This document shows, in pieces, positions 1 to 6,665 of a stretch of 10,919 bases of DNA. This stretch comes from an uncultured Ruminococcus sp. (GTDB lineage: Bacteria > Bacillota_A > Clostridia > Oscillospirales > Ruminococcaceae): the NCBI GenBank assembly GCA_946629405.1, contig CAMOXW010000026.1, positions 1 to 10,919 of the forward strand. The letters are read 5' to 3'. The notes below the pieces were generated by a model, which had not been told where the DNA came from, did not search any database, and saw only the letters and a program-made list of their open reading frames with translations. A program made the position numbers and the translations under genes. Each line of letters starts with the position of its first letter. The stretch's first letter is position 1.

Positions 1-269
1 ACCCTGCCGTCCTCCGAAACGTCGTAGCTGAGGGCATTGCGGCAGGTAAGCTTTCCGCTTTCGTCCGCAGACATGAGGCCGCTGTACATATTTTTGATAA
101 CAGTATTTGAAGCAGGGTCATTCGCGTACTGCGGGTCAAGGCTGGCGGGATTCCCGCTGAGAGCAGCCTCATACATATGGCCGTAACCGTCGCCCCTGTC
201 GTTATTTCCGCAGGATACCGCCGTCAGGGCTAACGCCGCCGCACACGCGGTCAGAGCTTTCTTGTTCAC
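1..269 (-). CDS. Oligopeptide ABC transporter solute-binding lipoprotein, N-terminal part
   Basis: This is the first 89 codons of a gene that runs off the left edge of the window. It starts with GTG at 269, with AGGAG (276-280) six bases upstream; the ATG just before it is followed directly by a stop and cannot be the start. The protein begins MNKKALTACAAALALTAVSC, a signal peptide with a candidate lipidated Cys20 (Ala rather than Leu at -3, so the lipobox is imperfect). The mature part has NPASLDPQYAND near residues 40-51 and then IKNMYSGLMSADESGKL, the pattern at the start of family 5 substrate-binding proteins (OppA/DppA type), which bind peptides outside the membrane for an ABC importer. 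Permease and ATPase genes are not in view. The family call is fairly secure; the substrate is inferred. Confidence 0.85.
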   Translation of the reverse strand, partial: MNKKALTACAAALALTAVSCGNNDRGDGYGHMYEAALSGNPASLDPQYANDPASNTVIKNMYSGLMSADESGKLTCRNALSYDVSEDGR

Positions 270-303
270 ATTATTCTCCTAACTTTATACTGATCTCCGA
301 CCG

Positions 304-315
304 GACCGGCCGGTC
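304..315. promoter_or_regulatory. GC-only-core palindrome in the leader of the binding-protein gene
   Basis: GACCGGCCGGTC is a perfect 12-bp palindrome preceded by a further partial copy (GACCGG at 299-304). It lies 35 to 46 bases upstream of the GTG start at 269, between that gene and the terminator of its upstream neighbour. It could be an operator or a leader hairpin. No convincing -35/-10 pair was found beside it. Confidence 0.3.
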
Positions 316-326
316 AGAAATTAGTA

Positions 327-361
327 TTAAAAGCGCCGGAAACATCCAGCGCTCTTTTTCT
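327..361 (-). terminator. Rho-independent terminator after the M15-like peptidase gene
   Basis: The arms AGCGCCGGA (332-340) and TCCAGCGCT (345-353) form a 9-bp stem with one mismatch and a four-base loop. On the minus strand the stem is followed by TTTTAATAC, and it lies just past the stop codon at 368. On the plus strand it is followed by CTTTTTC, so it could work both ways. Confidence 0.8.
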
Positions 362-367
362 TATTTC

Positions 368-1420
368 TTAGTTGAGAGCAACAGTCACAATAAAACCGTC
401 GCAGTTATTGCCCGAAACGTTGTAGACCTTGTCCCGAGGAACAGGGACGTCGGTATTTCCTTCCGCTGCTGCAACATAATATACCTGATACAGGGTCTGT
501 CCAACCGTAATTTCAAGCGGAGCGGTACTATTATATGCCTTGAGCTTCTCGATATACTCTTCAAGGCAGAGATCGTTCTGCTTCATATATGTAGCGTGCG
601 GCTTACCGACATAGCGGTAGGTATGGGTCCTTGCCTTTTCGCCTGTATAGCTCTCTTTTCCGTCGGGGAACCTGAGGATGAAGCCGTACTCAGCAGCGTT
701 CTCGTCGAGCCAGGAGTATATGCCCGTAGGTGAATAATAGCCGGAGCTTGAGCCGTCCTTGGGGAAAATACCCATATCGAAGGTCCTTGCGGTATGATAG
801 TCCGAGCAGCCTCCCTTGAAGCCGGAATAGCCTCCGTTGTACTTGTCGTTCTGTTCCTCGAGGGTACGGTAGCCGCCGATTATAGTTATCTCGGTGCTCT
901 TTTTTTCGTTATAGAACGCAGCCATCCATGCGTCAAGACTTGAAAGGGTCTCCTTGTCGAGCTTTATGACATAGTCGCTGACGTTGTAGAACTCATTTGT
1001 TCTGCTGTTCCAGACCGTGACGTTCTCGGTGTCATCGTCGGGGAAGGTATACTCATGAGCCGAATTCACGAGGATAAGGTTGCCTCTGTAGACGTCTGAC
1101 TTTGCATGAGCCTCATTGACGAACTGAGAAGCATCTGGTCTGAGGGTATCAAGCTGCTGTGAGGTGATAAGGCTGTCGCTTTGCCTGCTTGTATCGAGGT
1201 TGTCAACGATCGAGGACTGTCCCGTTGTATCAGCAGCGGAGGTCGTCTCCTCCTTGCTGTCGGAGTCCTTGCCGCTCTTGGAGCAGCTTTTCATGCATGA
1301 AGTAAGTATCACGATCAACACGATCAGAACGAGCAGAACTGCAACAACTCTGTCGTATCTGAGCTTTAATTTTCTTCCGGGTCTGCGGTTTTTCATACCG
1401 CGCTGGTTTCCGTTACTCAT
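368..1420 (-). CDS. Membrane-anchored VanY/M15-like D-Ala-D-Ala carboxypeptidase family protein, divergent
   Basis: A 350-residue protein. A basic cytoplasmic tail (1-24) leads into a hydrophobic segment (25-40) that ends LTSC, which could also be a lipobox (Cys42). An acidic, Ser/Thr-rich linker follows to about 105. The C-terminal domain resembles VanY-type peptidases, which trim the last D-Ala from peptidoglycan stems: GGYRTLEEQ (182-190), GCSDYHTARTFD (204-215) and YRYVGKPHATYM (268-279) with LEEYIEKLKAY after it. Candidate zinc ligands are His209, Asp215 and His266 or His275. Two family motifs look altered: in SxHxxGxAxD the His sits one place late, with Tyr at the usual spot, and the usual EPWH reads ARTH. 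Activity is therefore uncertain. The ATG has AAGGAG about 12 bases upstream; Met9 is a weaker alternative. The gene has its own promoter and terminator and is probably monocistronic. Confidence 0.8.
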   Translation of the reverse strand: MSNGNQRGMKNRRPGRKLKLRYDRVVAVLLVLIVLIVILTSCMKSCSKSGKDSDSKEETTSAADTTGQSSIVDNLDTSRQSDSLITSQQLDTLRPDASQFVNEAHAKSDVYRGNLILVNSAHEYTFPDDDTENVTVWNSRTNEFYNVSDYVIKLDKETLSSLDAWMAAFYNEKKSTEITIIGGYRTLEEQNDKYNGGYSGFKGGCSDYHTARTFDMGIFPKDGSSSGYYSPTGIYSWLDENAAEYGFILRFPDGKESYTGEKARTHTYRYVGKPHATYMKQNDLCLEEYIEKLKAYNSTAPLEITVGQTLYQVYYVAAAEGNTDVPVPRDKVYNVSGNNCDGFIVTVALN

Positions 1421-1520
1421 AAAAATGGAACTCTCCTTGATCTATATCAGCCGCCTTTAACAGCGGAGCATGAATTCTTATTAATATGTGAAGTGCAGTA
1501 AAGCTACACCACATTCATTG

Positions 1521-1549
1521 ATTATACCATATTTTAACCGTTTTGTAAA
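1521..1549 (-). promoter_or_regulatory. Sigma-A-type promoter for the M15-like peptidase gene
   Basis: Read on the minus strand: TTTACA (1549-1544), a 17-base spacer, then TATAAT (1526-1521) preceded by TGG, an extended -10. It predicts a leader of about 95 bases before the start codon at 1420. This is one of the best promoter matches in the window. Confidence 0.8.
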
Positions 1550-1566
1550 GCCTTTTTCACAGTTTT

Positions 1567-1604
1567 TCAAAAAAATAAAACAGTCACAGCAAAAACTGTG
1601 ACTG
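1567..1604 (-). terminator. Rho-independent terminator after the sugar transferase gene
   Basis: CAGTCACAG (1581-1589) and CTGTGACTG (1596-1604) form a perfect 9-bp stem with a six-base loop. On the minus strand it is followed by TTTTATTTTTTTG. It lies about 10 bases past the stop codon at 1614. Confidence 0.92.
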
Positions 1605-1613
1605 AGATCATCC

Positions 1614-2504
1614 TTACTTTGCGCCCTTACCCATAAGCACAGCGCCTACCGTCTTGAACATAAGCTTGATATCGAGGCTTGCGCTGCGGTTTTTGATATA
1701 GCGCACATCGCCCTCGACCCACTTGTCAAATTCCATATCGCTCCTGCCCTCGGTCTGGCAGATGCACGAAAGACCGCCCTTAACGAGGAGTCTGTCCATC
1801 TGGTCAGGGGTATAGAGCACTACCTCACGCGGGAGAGGCGGTCTCGGGCCAATGAACGACATATCGCCCTTCAGCACGTTCCAGAACTGCGGGAGCTCAT
1901 CTATCGAAGTCTTGCGAATAAACTTTCCGATCCTCGTGACACGCGGGTCATCATCGCTCTTGAAGGCAAGTCCATCGGACTGATTTTCCTTCTGCACCTC
2001 AGCGAATCTTGCCTCTGCGTCGATACACATCGAGCGGAGCTTGTACATCTTGAAGGGCTTGCCATCCTTAGTCAGGCGGACCTGCGAGAAGAACGGATTT
2101 CCCTTATCATCTATGTATATTGCCAGCGCCACCACACCGATCGGAACGGCGAGCACTGTCAGAGCACAGGCAGAAGCCACGATATCGAACGCTCTCTTAC
2201 AGGCACGGTAGAACTTACCGCCCGCGGGCTTGGTCTTGCTGTACCTGAGGGTATTTGAAACGCCCTCATGGAGCAGTCTGAGCGCTCTGTCGTCGAATTT
2301 GAGTATAGGATACTCAGTAACTCCAGATTTACCGGGAAGTGTAGGCTTGGGCTCCTTGCCCTTCTGGATTTGCTCAAGAACGTCCTGCGTTACGTCATTT
2401 TCAGACAAAAGAATCTCGTTTGCCCTTCGCAGTTCAAACATCTGGATCACCACTTCCTTGTCAGACAAAATATCCTTCTTGGCATTAAGATCAGTTGCTT
2501 GCAT
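1614..2504 (-). CDS. Polyprenyl-phosphate sugar-1-phosphate transferase (exopolysaccharide/capsule initiating enzyme)
   Basis: A 296-residue protein of the bacterial sugar transferase family (WcaJ/RfbP C-terminal domain type). These enzymes move a sugar-1-phosphate from a UDP-sugar to undecaprenyl phosphate at the inner face of the membrane, the first step of a lipid-linked surface glycan. Residues 1-98 are a polar N-terminal extension of unknown role. The catalytic domain starts at KRAFDIVAS (103-111) with one hydrophobic, probably re-entrant segment (106-132). Then come KMYKLRSM (152-159), the Asp202-Glu203 pair in TSIDELPQFWNVLKGD, SFIGPRPPLPRE (216-227) and GLSCICQTEGRS. A GTG seven codons upstream keeps the frame open, but ATG at 2504 is chosen because GGAGGG (2511-2516) sits six bases before it. 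No other glycan genes are adjacent. The sugar is unknown. Confidence 0.93.
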   Translation of the reverse strand: MQATDLNAKKDILSDKEVVIQMFELRRANEILLSENDVTQDVLEQIQKGKEPKPTLPGKSGVTEYPILKFDDRALRLLHEGVSNTLRYSKTKPAGGKFYRACKRAFDIVASACALTVLAVPIGVVALAIYIDDKGNPFFSQVRLTKDGKPFKMYKLRSMCIDAEARFAEVQKENQSDGLAFKSDDDPRVTRIGKFIRKTSIDELPQFWNVLKGDMSFIGPRPPLPREVVLYTPDQMDRLLVKGGLSCICQTEGRSDMEFDKWVEGDVRYIKNRSASLDIKLMFKTVGAVLMGKGAK

Positions 2505-2544
2505 CGTCCACCCTCCGATACTCACATGGATTTTTAATAATACA

Positions 2545-2564
2545 GCCGCACTTTTATAAGCGGC
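2545..2564 (-). other. Small GC-rich hairpin in the sugar transferase leader
   Basis: GCCGC (2545-2549) and GCGGC (2560-2564) pair around a 10-base loop, inside the predicted 5' leader. On the minus strand it is followed by TGTATTATTAAAAA. It could be a weak attenuator or simply leader structure. Confidence 0.3.
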
Positions 2565-2631
2565 GAGGATATGCTGCTTTGTTATAAATAATTACTTATT
2601 TTTAGTTATGCAAATATATTGCTACAATTTA

Positions 2632-2660
2632 ATTATACATTCACTCTCAGAAAAATGCAA
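2632..2660 (-). promoter_or_regulatory. Probable promoter of the sugar transferase gene
   Basis: On the minus strand: TTGCAT (2660-2655), a 17-base spacer and a perfect TATAAT (2637-2632). The -35 box matches only at TTG. It gives a leader of about 120 bases. Confidence 0.5.
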
Positions 2661-2991
2661 GTGGAAAATTCGGGATATTTTTATCTCTGTAACAATTTTG
2701 TCACTTTTCACAAAAAATCAGGGTAGAAAACTGTCAAAATAGCGCTGCTTTTATTACAATTTGTATAATTTACAGCTGCATATATCAAATGTATACAGGC
2801 TGTTCCGATGAAGATCAGCGCTCACGGAGTGCTGTTATACGGCATTTGCGCTGCAGCGAGCACAGAAGTGATACTTTTCTGCTGATTTTACAGCAAGTTT
2901 TCATAATAATACTGAATGAACAATTGTCCCTGCTCTTTGCGATTCGCTCTTAACATAGCAGAAGCGGGTTATAGTTATATGTATCAGCTGA
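2661..2991. other. AT-rich intergenic stretch with no convincing gene
   Basis: No open frame with a ribosome binding site was found here. Visible items are a perfect 10-bp palindrome CGCTGCAGCG (2849-2858) and a short hairpin TGCTG/CAGCA around 2880-2895 followed by AGTTTTC. A frame of 25 codons from ATG at about 2809 on the plus strand lacks a ribosome binding site. The region borders an ABC transporter remnant, so part of it may be decayed coding sequence. Confidence 0.4.
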
Positions 2992-3132
2992 AGCGTGAGC
3001 TTCAGGGTCACTAAGGGCAGCATTATGGGCTTTATCGGGCAGAACGACGCCGCGCTTTCCCACGGAGCAAAGCTTCTCATCATGGATAAGGCTACCACAG
3101 GTCTTGACCCGGCGGCATCGAACGCCTTGAAA
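2992..3132 (+). pseudogene. ABC transporter ATPase remnant with an internal deletion
   Basis: The plus-strand frame reads SVSFRVTKGSIMGFIGQN and then jumps to ALSHGAKLLIMD followed by KATTGLDPAAS. The first part is the start of an ABC ATPase leading into the Walker A loop (normally GQNGAGKS/T). The second is the stretch around Walker B and the D-loop (normally LLIMDEATTGLDP). About a hundred residues that should separate them, including the rest of Walker A, the Q-loop and the signature, are gone, and the catalytic Glu after the Walker B Asp is Lys. There is a stop just before the frame (2989-2991), no ribosome binding site, and the frame continues into a terminator. It resembles ATPases of YtrB-like drug or antibiotic exporters. 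It cannot encode a working ATPase. Confidence 0.8.
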
Positions 3133-3183
3133 AATGAAAACAGCCCCGCAGTTCAGACTGCGGGGCTTTGTATCAGCTTTTTA
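3130..3183 (-). terminator. Strong terminator after the SGNH lipoprotein gene
   Basis: AGCCCCGCAGT (3142-3152) and ACTGCGGGGCT (3157-3167) make a perfect 11-bp stem with loop TCAG. On the minus strand it is followed by GTTTTCATTTTT, five bases past the stop codon that ends at 3173. On the plus strand it runs into TTTG and then a later T-run, so it may also stop rightward transcripts. Confidence 0.93.
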
Positions 3184-4177
3184 TTATGTGTGAGCATATA
3201 GCTGCGAGGGTACTGTCCGCGTAATGAAGACCGTCGTCGATGAATTCCGCCTTGCCTCCGGCTATCTCCGGTACAGTCGTGAACGCCGCAGCATTTCCGC
3301 TGAGGATGCTGTCCGCAGCGACCGCTGCATTAAGGCTGCTGTTATAGTCGGGAACGTACCTGTTGAATGTTTCCTGCGGGGTGCCGTAAAGGTCGCTGGT
3401 TGTCCAGCAGCCGTCGAAGCCTATAACATATACCTGAGGCTGAACAGAATTTCCGTTGCTTTCACACGTCATCCCGGCGAGCCTACGGGCCGTATTGACA
3501 GCTGCGCTGATATATCCAGAATTAGCATTGTTCAGGAAGTCGAAATCGTTGACTGTAGCGAACAGGTAGATATCGCATTTTCCTGTGTTCTGCACCTGCT
3601 CCTCGAAGCAAGCCTGAACGTCTGCGAAATGAGCCTCGGTCATTATCCCACCGCTGCCTGAAATGTAATGTCCTCCCCATACTGCGAAGGTCGCAAAGTC
3701 GCTCCTTCCGCTCCTGTACTGGTAAATACCGAGCTGGCAGCACCGGCTGTCACCGATAACGATACGCCCTGAGCTATAGCCTGCGGTGCCGGGAAGGGTG
3801 TGGAAGTAATCCCCGTTGATACCGCTCATGCCGTCGGCTGTGAGCATCCCGCCGGGATAGCCGGTATTTGAAGCCCATGCGGTATAGTCCGAAAACAAAC
3901 TGAACTCCGCGGGGATTGCGGGAGGCTCAGTGGCTGTCTGTTCTGTGGTCTGAACGGAAGTGACTGTGGTTGAAGAAGTAGCAGAGGTCGAAGTCTCAGC
4001 TTCCGAGGTGACGATGCCGGTCGTTTCTGTCTCATCTGAGGTCACGTCCGATACATCAGAAGCCTCACTGTAAGCTGTCGGCTCTGTGGGAGGAACGTCG
4101 CTCCCGCTGTCGGCAACCTTTTCGCACGAAGCGATAGATGCGAGCATTGCAAAAATTGCCGCAATAATCCTTTTCAT
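3173..4177 (-). CDS. SGNH/GDSL-hydrolase-like lipoprotein with Ser/Thr-rich linker
   Basis: A 334-residue exported protein. The signal peptide MKRIIAAIFAMLASIASC has a good lipobox (IASC, Cys18). Residues 20-88 are a low-complexity acidic Ser/Thr linker of the kind that holds a domain off the membrane. The C-terminal domain has the blocks of SGNH hydrolases in order: IGDSRCCQLG with Ser144 (block I), LFATVNDFD with Asn210 (block III), and IDDGLHYAD with Asp315 and His318 (block V). Such enzymes are esterases; outside the cell they often remove acetyl groups from glycans. The substrate here is unknown. The start is set by the signal peptide; its ribosome binding site (GGATAGTG) is weak. It begins 16 bases after the preceding minus-strand gene ends, so the two are probably co-transcribed. 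Confidence 0.82.
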   Translation of the reverse strand: MKRIIAAIFAMLASIASCEKVADSGSDVPPTEPTAYSEASDVSDVTSDETETTGIVTSEAETSTSATSSTTVTSVQTTEQTATEPPAIPAEFSLFSDYTAWASNTGYPGGMLTADGMSGINGDYFHTLPGTAGYSSGRIVIGDSRCCQLGIYQYRSGRSDFATFAVWGGHYISGSGGIMTEAHFADVQACFEEQVQNTGKCDIYLFATVNDFDFLNNANSGYISAAVNTARRLAGMTCESNGNSVQPQVYVIGFDGCWTTSDLYGTPQETFNRYVPDYNSSLNAAVAADSILSGNAAAFTTVPEIAGGKAEFIDDGLHYADSTLAAICSHIIKS

Positions 4178-4193
4178 ATTTTATCACTATCCA

Positions 4194-5993
4194 TCAATAA
4201 AAATCAACGTATTCTGAGTCTATCCAGCCTATGTATTCATTGGTCTCCGATTCAATGATCTCGACCCATGTAACGCCCTTTGAGGAGCAGTACCTCAGAG
4301 CCTGTACCTTGAGTCCGTCGCTTAGTCTCTGACGCACATAGACTATCGAACCGCCGGTAATATAATCGAGGGTTATGCTCGGGAGGTCGCCGCCGTGGGT
4401 ATTGATCTCACCGTAATCGTTATAGCAGTTGAAAAGAGTAATACCGTTGACAGTGCAGTTTTTGCTCTCTAAGGTACCGCCGTTAAGCATCTCACGGATC
4501 GCAACGTATTCCTTGCTGACGTAGCCATACAGCGGCTCGCTGCTGCCGTCCTTTGAGTAGCTTACATAGTACCAGTCGCCGGAGGAGGAGATTATCCCTA
4601 CTGAGCTGAGCTTTGGTATCTGGGTGACTACATCCGCGGAGGTCGAAGGGCTTTTTCTGAGGTTGAGAGAGGTGCTCTGTGTAACGACGATGCCGACTGC
4701 AACATTATCGTCCCCTGCTTCGGAGCTGCTCTCGAACTTTACTCTTTCCTTAGGGGTGATGCTGCTGAAATAATCAGCGGCTCTGTCAGTCCAGTAGTAG
4801 CTGCAGATATCGAGCGGGATGCTCACGATCTGGATGCCGTCGGCATATGAGCCGAGGACATACTGTCCATAGAAAACGAAAAGCTGATCGTCCCTGATAT
4901 ACCAGTTCGATCCGGGATCAACCGAGAACGCATCTGCAAGCGAAGCAGTCTTCCAGCCTGAAAGCCCTGAATATTCGGATCTGAATTCATTATAGAAATA
5001 ATTTGCAGCGTATTCCCTGAACTCGTCCGTATCCTTGAACAGGTCGGAAAGCTTCAGTATATCGCCTGTTTTAAGGTCGATGCAGTAGAAGTTGCTGCCT
5101 GCAAATCCGTGTGCTCCGCCCGCATAGCCGTCATTTGCTATCTCAACGGAGCACATTTTTTCGTCAATGTGCCGGATACTGTAGTCCATTGACGAATAAT
5201 GTATCTTCGAGTACTTGTTCTGGTCAGTGCTCTCTCGTTCGTATTTATCCTTCACGTCCGGATCGACCGGAGTGCATTCCGAATAGAATCCATCAGTTTT
5301 AGTCCAGTTGCTTTCGTTCTGGAGGTCGGTGAAGAACTTGTTCAGCTTATCCTGGACCTTTGAATAGGACGAAATATTATACTCAAACTGCGGGACTGTG
5401 CTATTGTAGGTATAGAAGATATCGCCGTTGTAGTAGGTCTCACTGAATTTGCTGTCCGAGATGCTTACGCTGAGGACAGCGCTCTCCGTCGTGACTGTCG
5501 CAGTTGTGGTCTTTGCATTCTGTGGAACAGTTGTTGTCCTCGGCGAGGACTTATCCGTGGCATCCTCGGGATTCTCGGCGGAGCTGAACGTTGCAGAAGC
5601 CGGGAGGGTCTCGCTGCTGCTGTCCTTGCCGTCCTTCTTCATCAGGAACATTGCAAGCAGAACACCGACCACGATCATCAGTATCACGATAGCGATGATA
5701 AGTCCGACAATACCCTTTGAGCTTTTCTTCGCAGGCTGCTGATATGGATTCTGCTGGTATGGATACTGCTGATATTGCTGCTGGTACTCCTGTGGAGGCG
5801 GTATCATCTGGGAGGGAGCCTGACTGTTCTGCGGCGCGAACTGCTCATTTGTGCCATAGCCCGGCAGACCTGCGTTTCCCATAGGTGGGGCTGCCGCCGG
5901 AGGGGGCTGGAAGCTGTCCGTACTTTTGGAAAGATCAATGCGGCGGTCCTGCTGCTGTCCGTTATTCTGCCAACCTGACATATTCTCATTCAT
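4194..5993 (-). CDS. Membrane-anchored DUF3298/SH3-domain protein
   Basis: A 599-residue protein with an inside-out layout. Residues 1-92 are a cytoplasmic tail rich in Pro, Gln and Tyr with repeats such as QQYQQYPYQQNPYQQ. One membrane segment spans 94-118. A Ser/Thr linker runs to about 170. Residues 185-400 look like DUF3298 (RsiV/PdaC-like): GYAGGAHG (289-296), DLKTGDILKLSDLF and FVFYGQYVLGSYADG before VSIPLD. A bacterial SH3 domain follows (436-497, LNLRKSPSTSADVV to YGYVSKEYV), then a second SH3-like region (545-597) ending YIGWIDSEYVDFY. SH3 domains of this kind usually bind cell wall, so a wall-facing sensing or anchoring role is inferred. No catalytic residues can be named. AGGTGA lies just upstream of the ATG. 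It heads a probable operon with the SGNH lipoprotein. Confidence 0.85.
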   Translation of the reverse strand: MNENMSGWQNNGQQQDRRIDLSKSTDSFQPPPAAAPPMGNAGLPGYGTNEQFAPQNSQAPSQMIPPPQEYQQQYQQYPYQQNPYQQPAKKSSKGIVGLIIAIVILMIVVGVLLAMFLMKKDGKDSSSETLPASATFSSAENPEDATDKSSPRTTTVPQNAKTTTATVTTESAVLSVSISDSKFSETYYNGDIFYTYNSTVPQFEYNISSYSKVQDKLNKFFTDLQNESNWTKTDGFYSECTPVDPDVKDKYERESTDQNKYSKIHYSSMDYSIRHIDEKMCSVEIANDGYAGGAHGFAGSNFYCIDLKTGDILKLSDLFKDTDEFREYAANYFYNEFRSEYSGLSGWKTASLADAFSVDPGSNWYIRDDQLFVFYGQYVLGSYADGIQIVSIPLDICSYYWTDRAADYFSSITPKERVKFESSSEAGDDNVAVGIVVTQSTSLNLRKSPSTSADVVTQIPKLSSVGIISSSGDWYYVSYSKDGSSEPLYGYVSKEYVAIREMLNGGTLESKNCTVNGITLFNCYNDYGEINTHGGDLPSITLDYITGGSIVYVRQRLSDGLKVQALRYCSSKGVTWVEIIESETNEYIGWIDSEYVDFY

Positions 5994-6026
5994 ATTATCA
6001 CCTGCATAGTTAAAATTTTGTCTTAC

Positions 6027-6150
6027 ATTATAATTACTGTCTGCTTTTCCCTATAGGGCAAAAGAGCCTGACATAAAGAAAAGTGACGCGCAAATTCCCT
6101 GCTTCATAAAGAATTCTCTCTCCGAACGAAGTTCAGGGAAATAACCTCCT
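6027..6150 (-). promoter_or_regulatory. Structured leader of the DUF3298/SH3 gene
   Basis: The predicted transcript leader is about 175 bases long. In minus-strand order it holds a perfect AGGAGG (6150-6145) with no ATG, GTG or TTG at usable distance, a small hairpin GAAC/GTTC, and a possible 18-codon frame (6107-6051) beginning MKQGICASLF. The CCCTATAGGG palindrome (6049-6058), flanked by TTTT and CAAAA, overlaps the end of that frame. A post-transcriptional role is possible, but nothing matches a known riboswitch. Confidence 0.3.
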
Positions 6151-6175
6151 GACGGTGTTTATTGCGGTCACATTA

Positions 6176-6203
6176 ATTATAGCATTACAAAAGGCTCTAT
6201 CAA
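6176..6203 (-). promoter_or_regulatory. Promoter of the DUF3298/SH3 - SGNH operon
   Basis: On the minus strand: TTGATA (6203-6198), a 16-base spacer, TATAAT (6181-6176) with an extended -10 TGC. It is a good sigma-A-type match, about 175 bases upstream of the start codon. Confidence 0.72.
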
Positions 6204-6295
6204 ACAATTATTTGTAAATATTTTCAGCATCAAGTAATTTTTGTTGACTTGCACAAAACAGAACATCTTATTTTGTATAAAGTGCAGCACAAAAA

Positions 6296-6434
6296 CTTTT
6301 GCATCCATTATATCACATAAGCGAAGCGATGTGATATAATTGCCCGATTGCAGGGAGCAAATCTTTTGATTTGCGTATCTGCAAGGGCATTTGAATAAGG
6401 TATAATGAATGCTTTTGCATCCATTATATCACAT
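6296..6434. repeat. Hairpin-rich element bounded by a perfect 23-bp direct repeat
   Basis: The sequence beginning CTTTTGCATCC and ending ATATCACAT occurs at 6296-6318 and again, identical over 23 bases, at 6412-6434. Between them are three stem-loops. The first is a perfect 12-bp stem, ATTATATCACAT (6307-6318) with ATGTGATATAAT (6329-6340). The second has three stacked blocks: TGCCC/GGGCA (6341-6345, 6385-6389), TTGCAG/CTGCAA (6348-6353, 6379-6384) and GCAAATC/GATTTGC (6357-6363, 6368-6374) around TTTT. The third is a 12-bp stem with one mismatch (6401-6412, 6417-6428), also around TTTT. No reading frame is present. It may be a small non-autonomous mobile element or a structured RNA. Confidence 0.7.
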
Positions 6435-6527
6435 TATTATTGTCAAGTTTTTTCTGAAAATTTAACCGTTTTGTTACCGACAATCAACTGAAATCAGGTC
6501 AGCAGCATCCTTTAGTATCAATTGGTA
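6435..6527. other. AT-rich spacer between the hairpin element and the sigma operon promoters
   Basis: No gene was seen. With the DUF3298 leader, the leftward promoter, the hairpin element and the two sigma-operon promoters, it makes up the 672-base gene-free region 5994-6665. TTTAACCGTTTTGT (6461-6474) also occurs at 1533-1546 inside the peptidase promoter. Confidence 0.4.
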
Positions 6528-6556
6528 TTGTAGAACTGCCGATATTGTGCTATAAT
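6528..6556 (+). promoter_or_regulatory. Upstream, sigma-A-type promoter of the sigma factor operon
   Basis: TATAAT (6551-6556) is preceded by TGC, a perfect extended -10. A weak -35, TTGTAG (6528-6533), lies 17 bases upstream. It would give basal transcription independent of the operon's own sigma factor. Confidence 0.6.
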
Positions 6557-6605
6557 TGTCTGTATACAAATACCGATAATTTTTTGAAAATTTTCTGAAA
6601 TTTCC

Positions 6606-6631
6606 TGTAACGTTTCTGTATCCCGCACGTC
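6606..6631 (+). promoter_or_regulatory. ECF-type promoter, probably autoregulatory
   Basis: TGTAAC followed by GTTT (6606-6615), then CGTC (6628-6631) 16 bases after the TGTAAC box. This has the AAC / CGTC layout known for Bacillus ECF sigma factors such as SigM, SigW and SigX. It ends about 20 bases before the AAGGAGG of the sigma gene, giving a short leader. Self-activation is inferred from position and sequence. Confidence 0.6.
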
Positions 6632-6665
6632 TAATATACAGAAGCCCGGAAAGGAGGTGCGATGA

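Noticed and set aside
1533..1546. TTTAACCGTTTTGT shared with 6461-6474
   Set aside because: A 14-bp AT-rich match between two intergenic regions is close to what chance gives in an 11-kb window, and its position relative to the promoters differs.
2505..2525. GTG start seven codons upstream for the sugar transferase
   Set aside because: The strong GGAGGG lies between the GTG and ATG 2504 and serves only the ATG.
3224..3661. Plus-strand frame of 145 codons opposite the SGNH lipoprotein
   Set aside because: The opposite strand has a signal peptide and SGNH blocks in order; this frame has neither a ribosome binding site nor family features.
6423..6446. TTGACA and TATAAT on the minus strand at the edge of the hairpin element
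   Set aside because: The two boxes are only 12 bases apart, too close for a working promoter.
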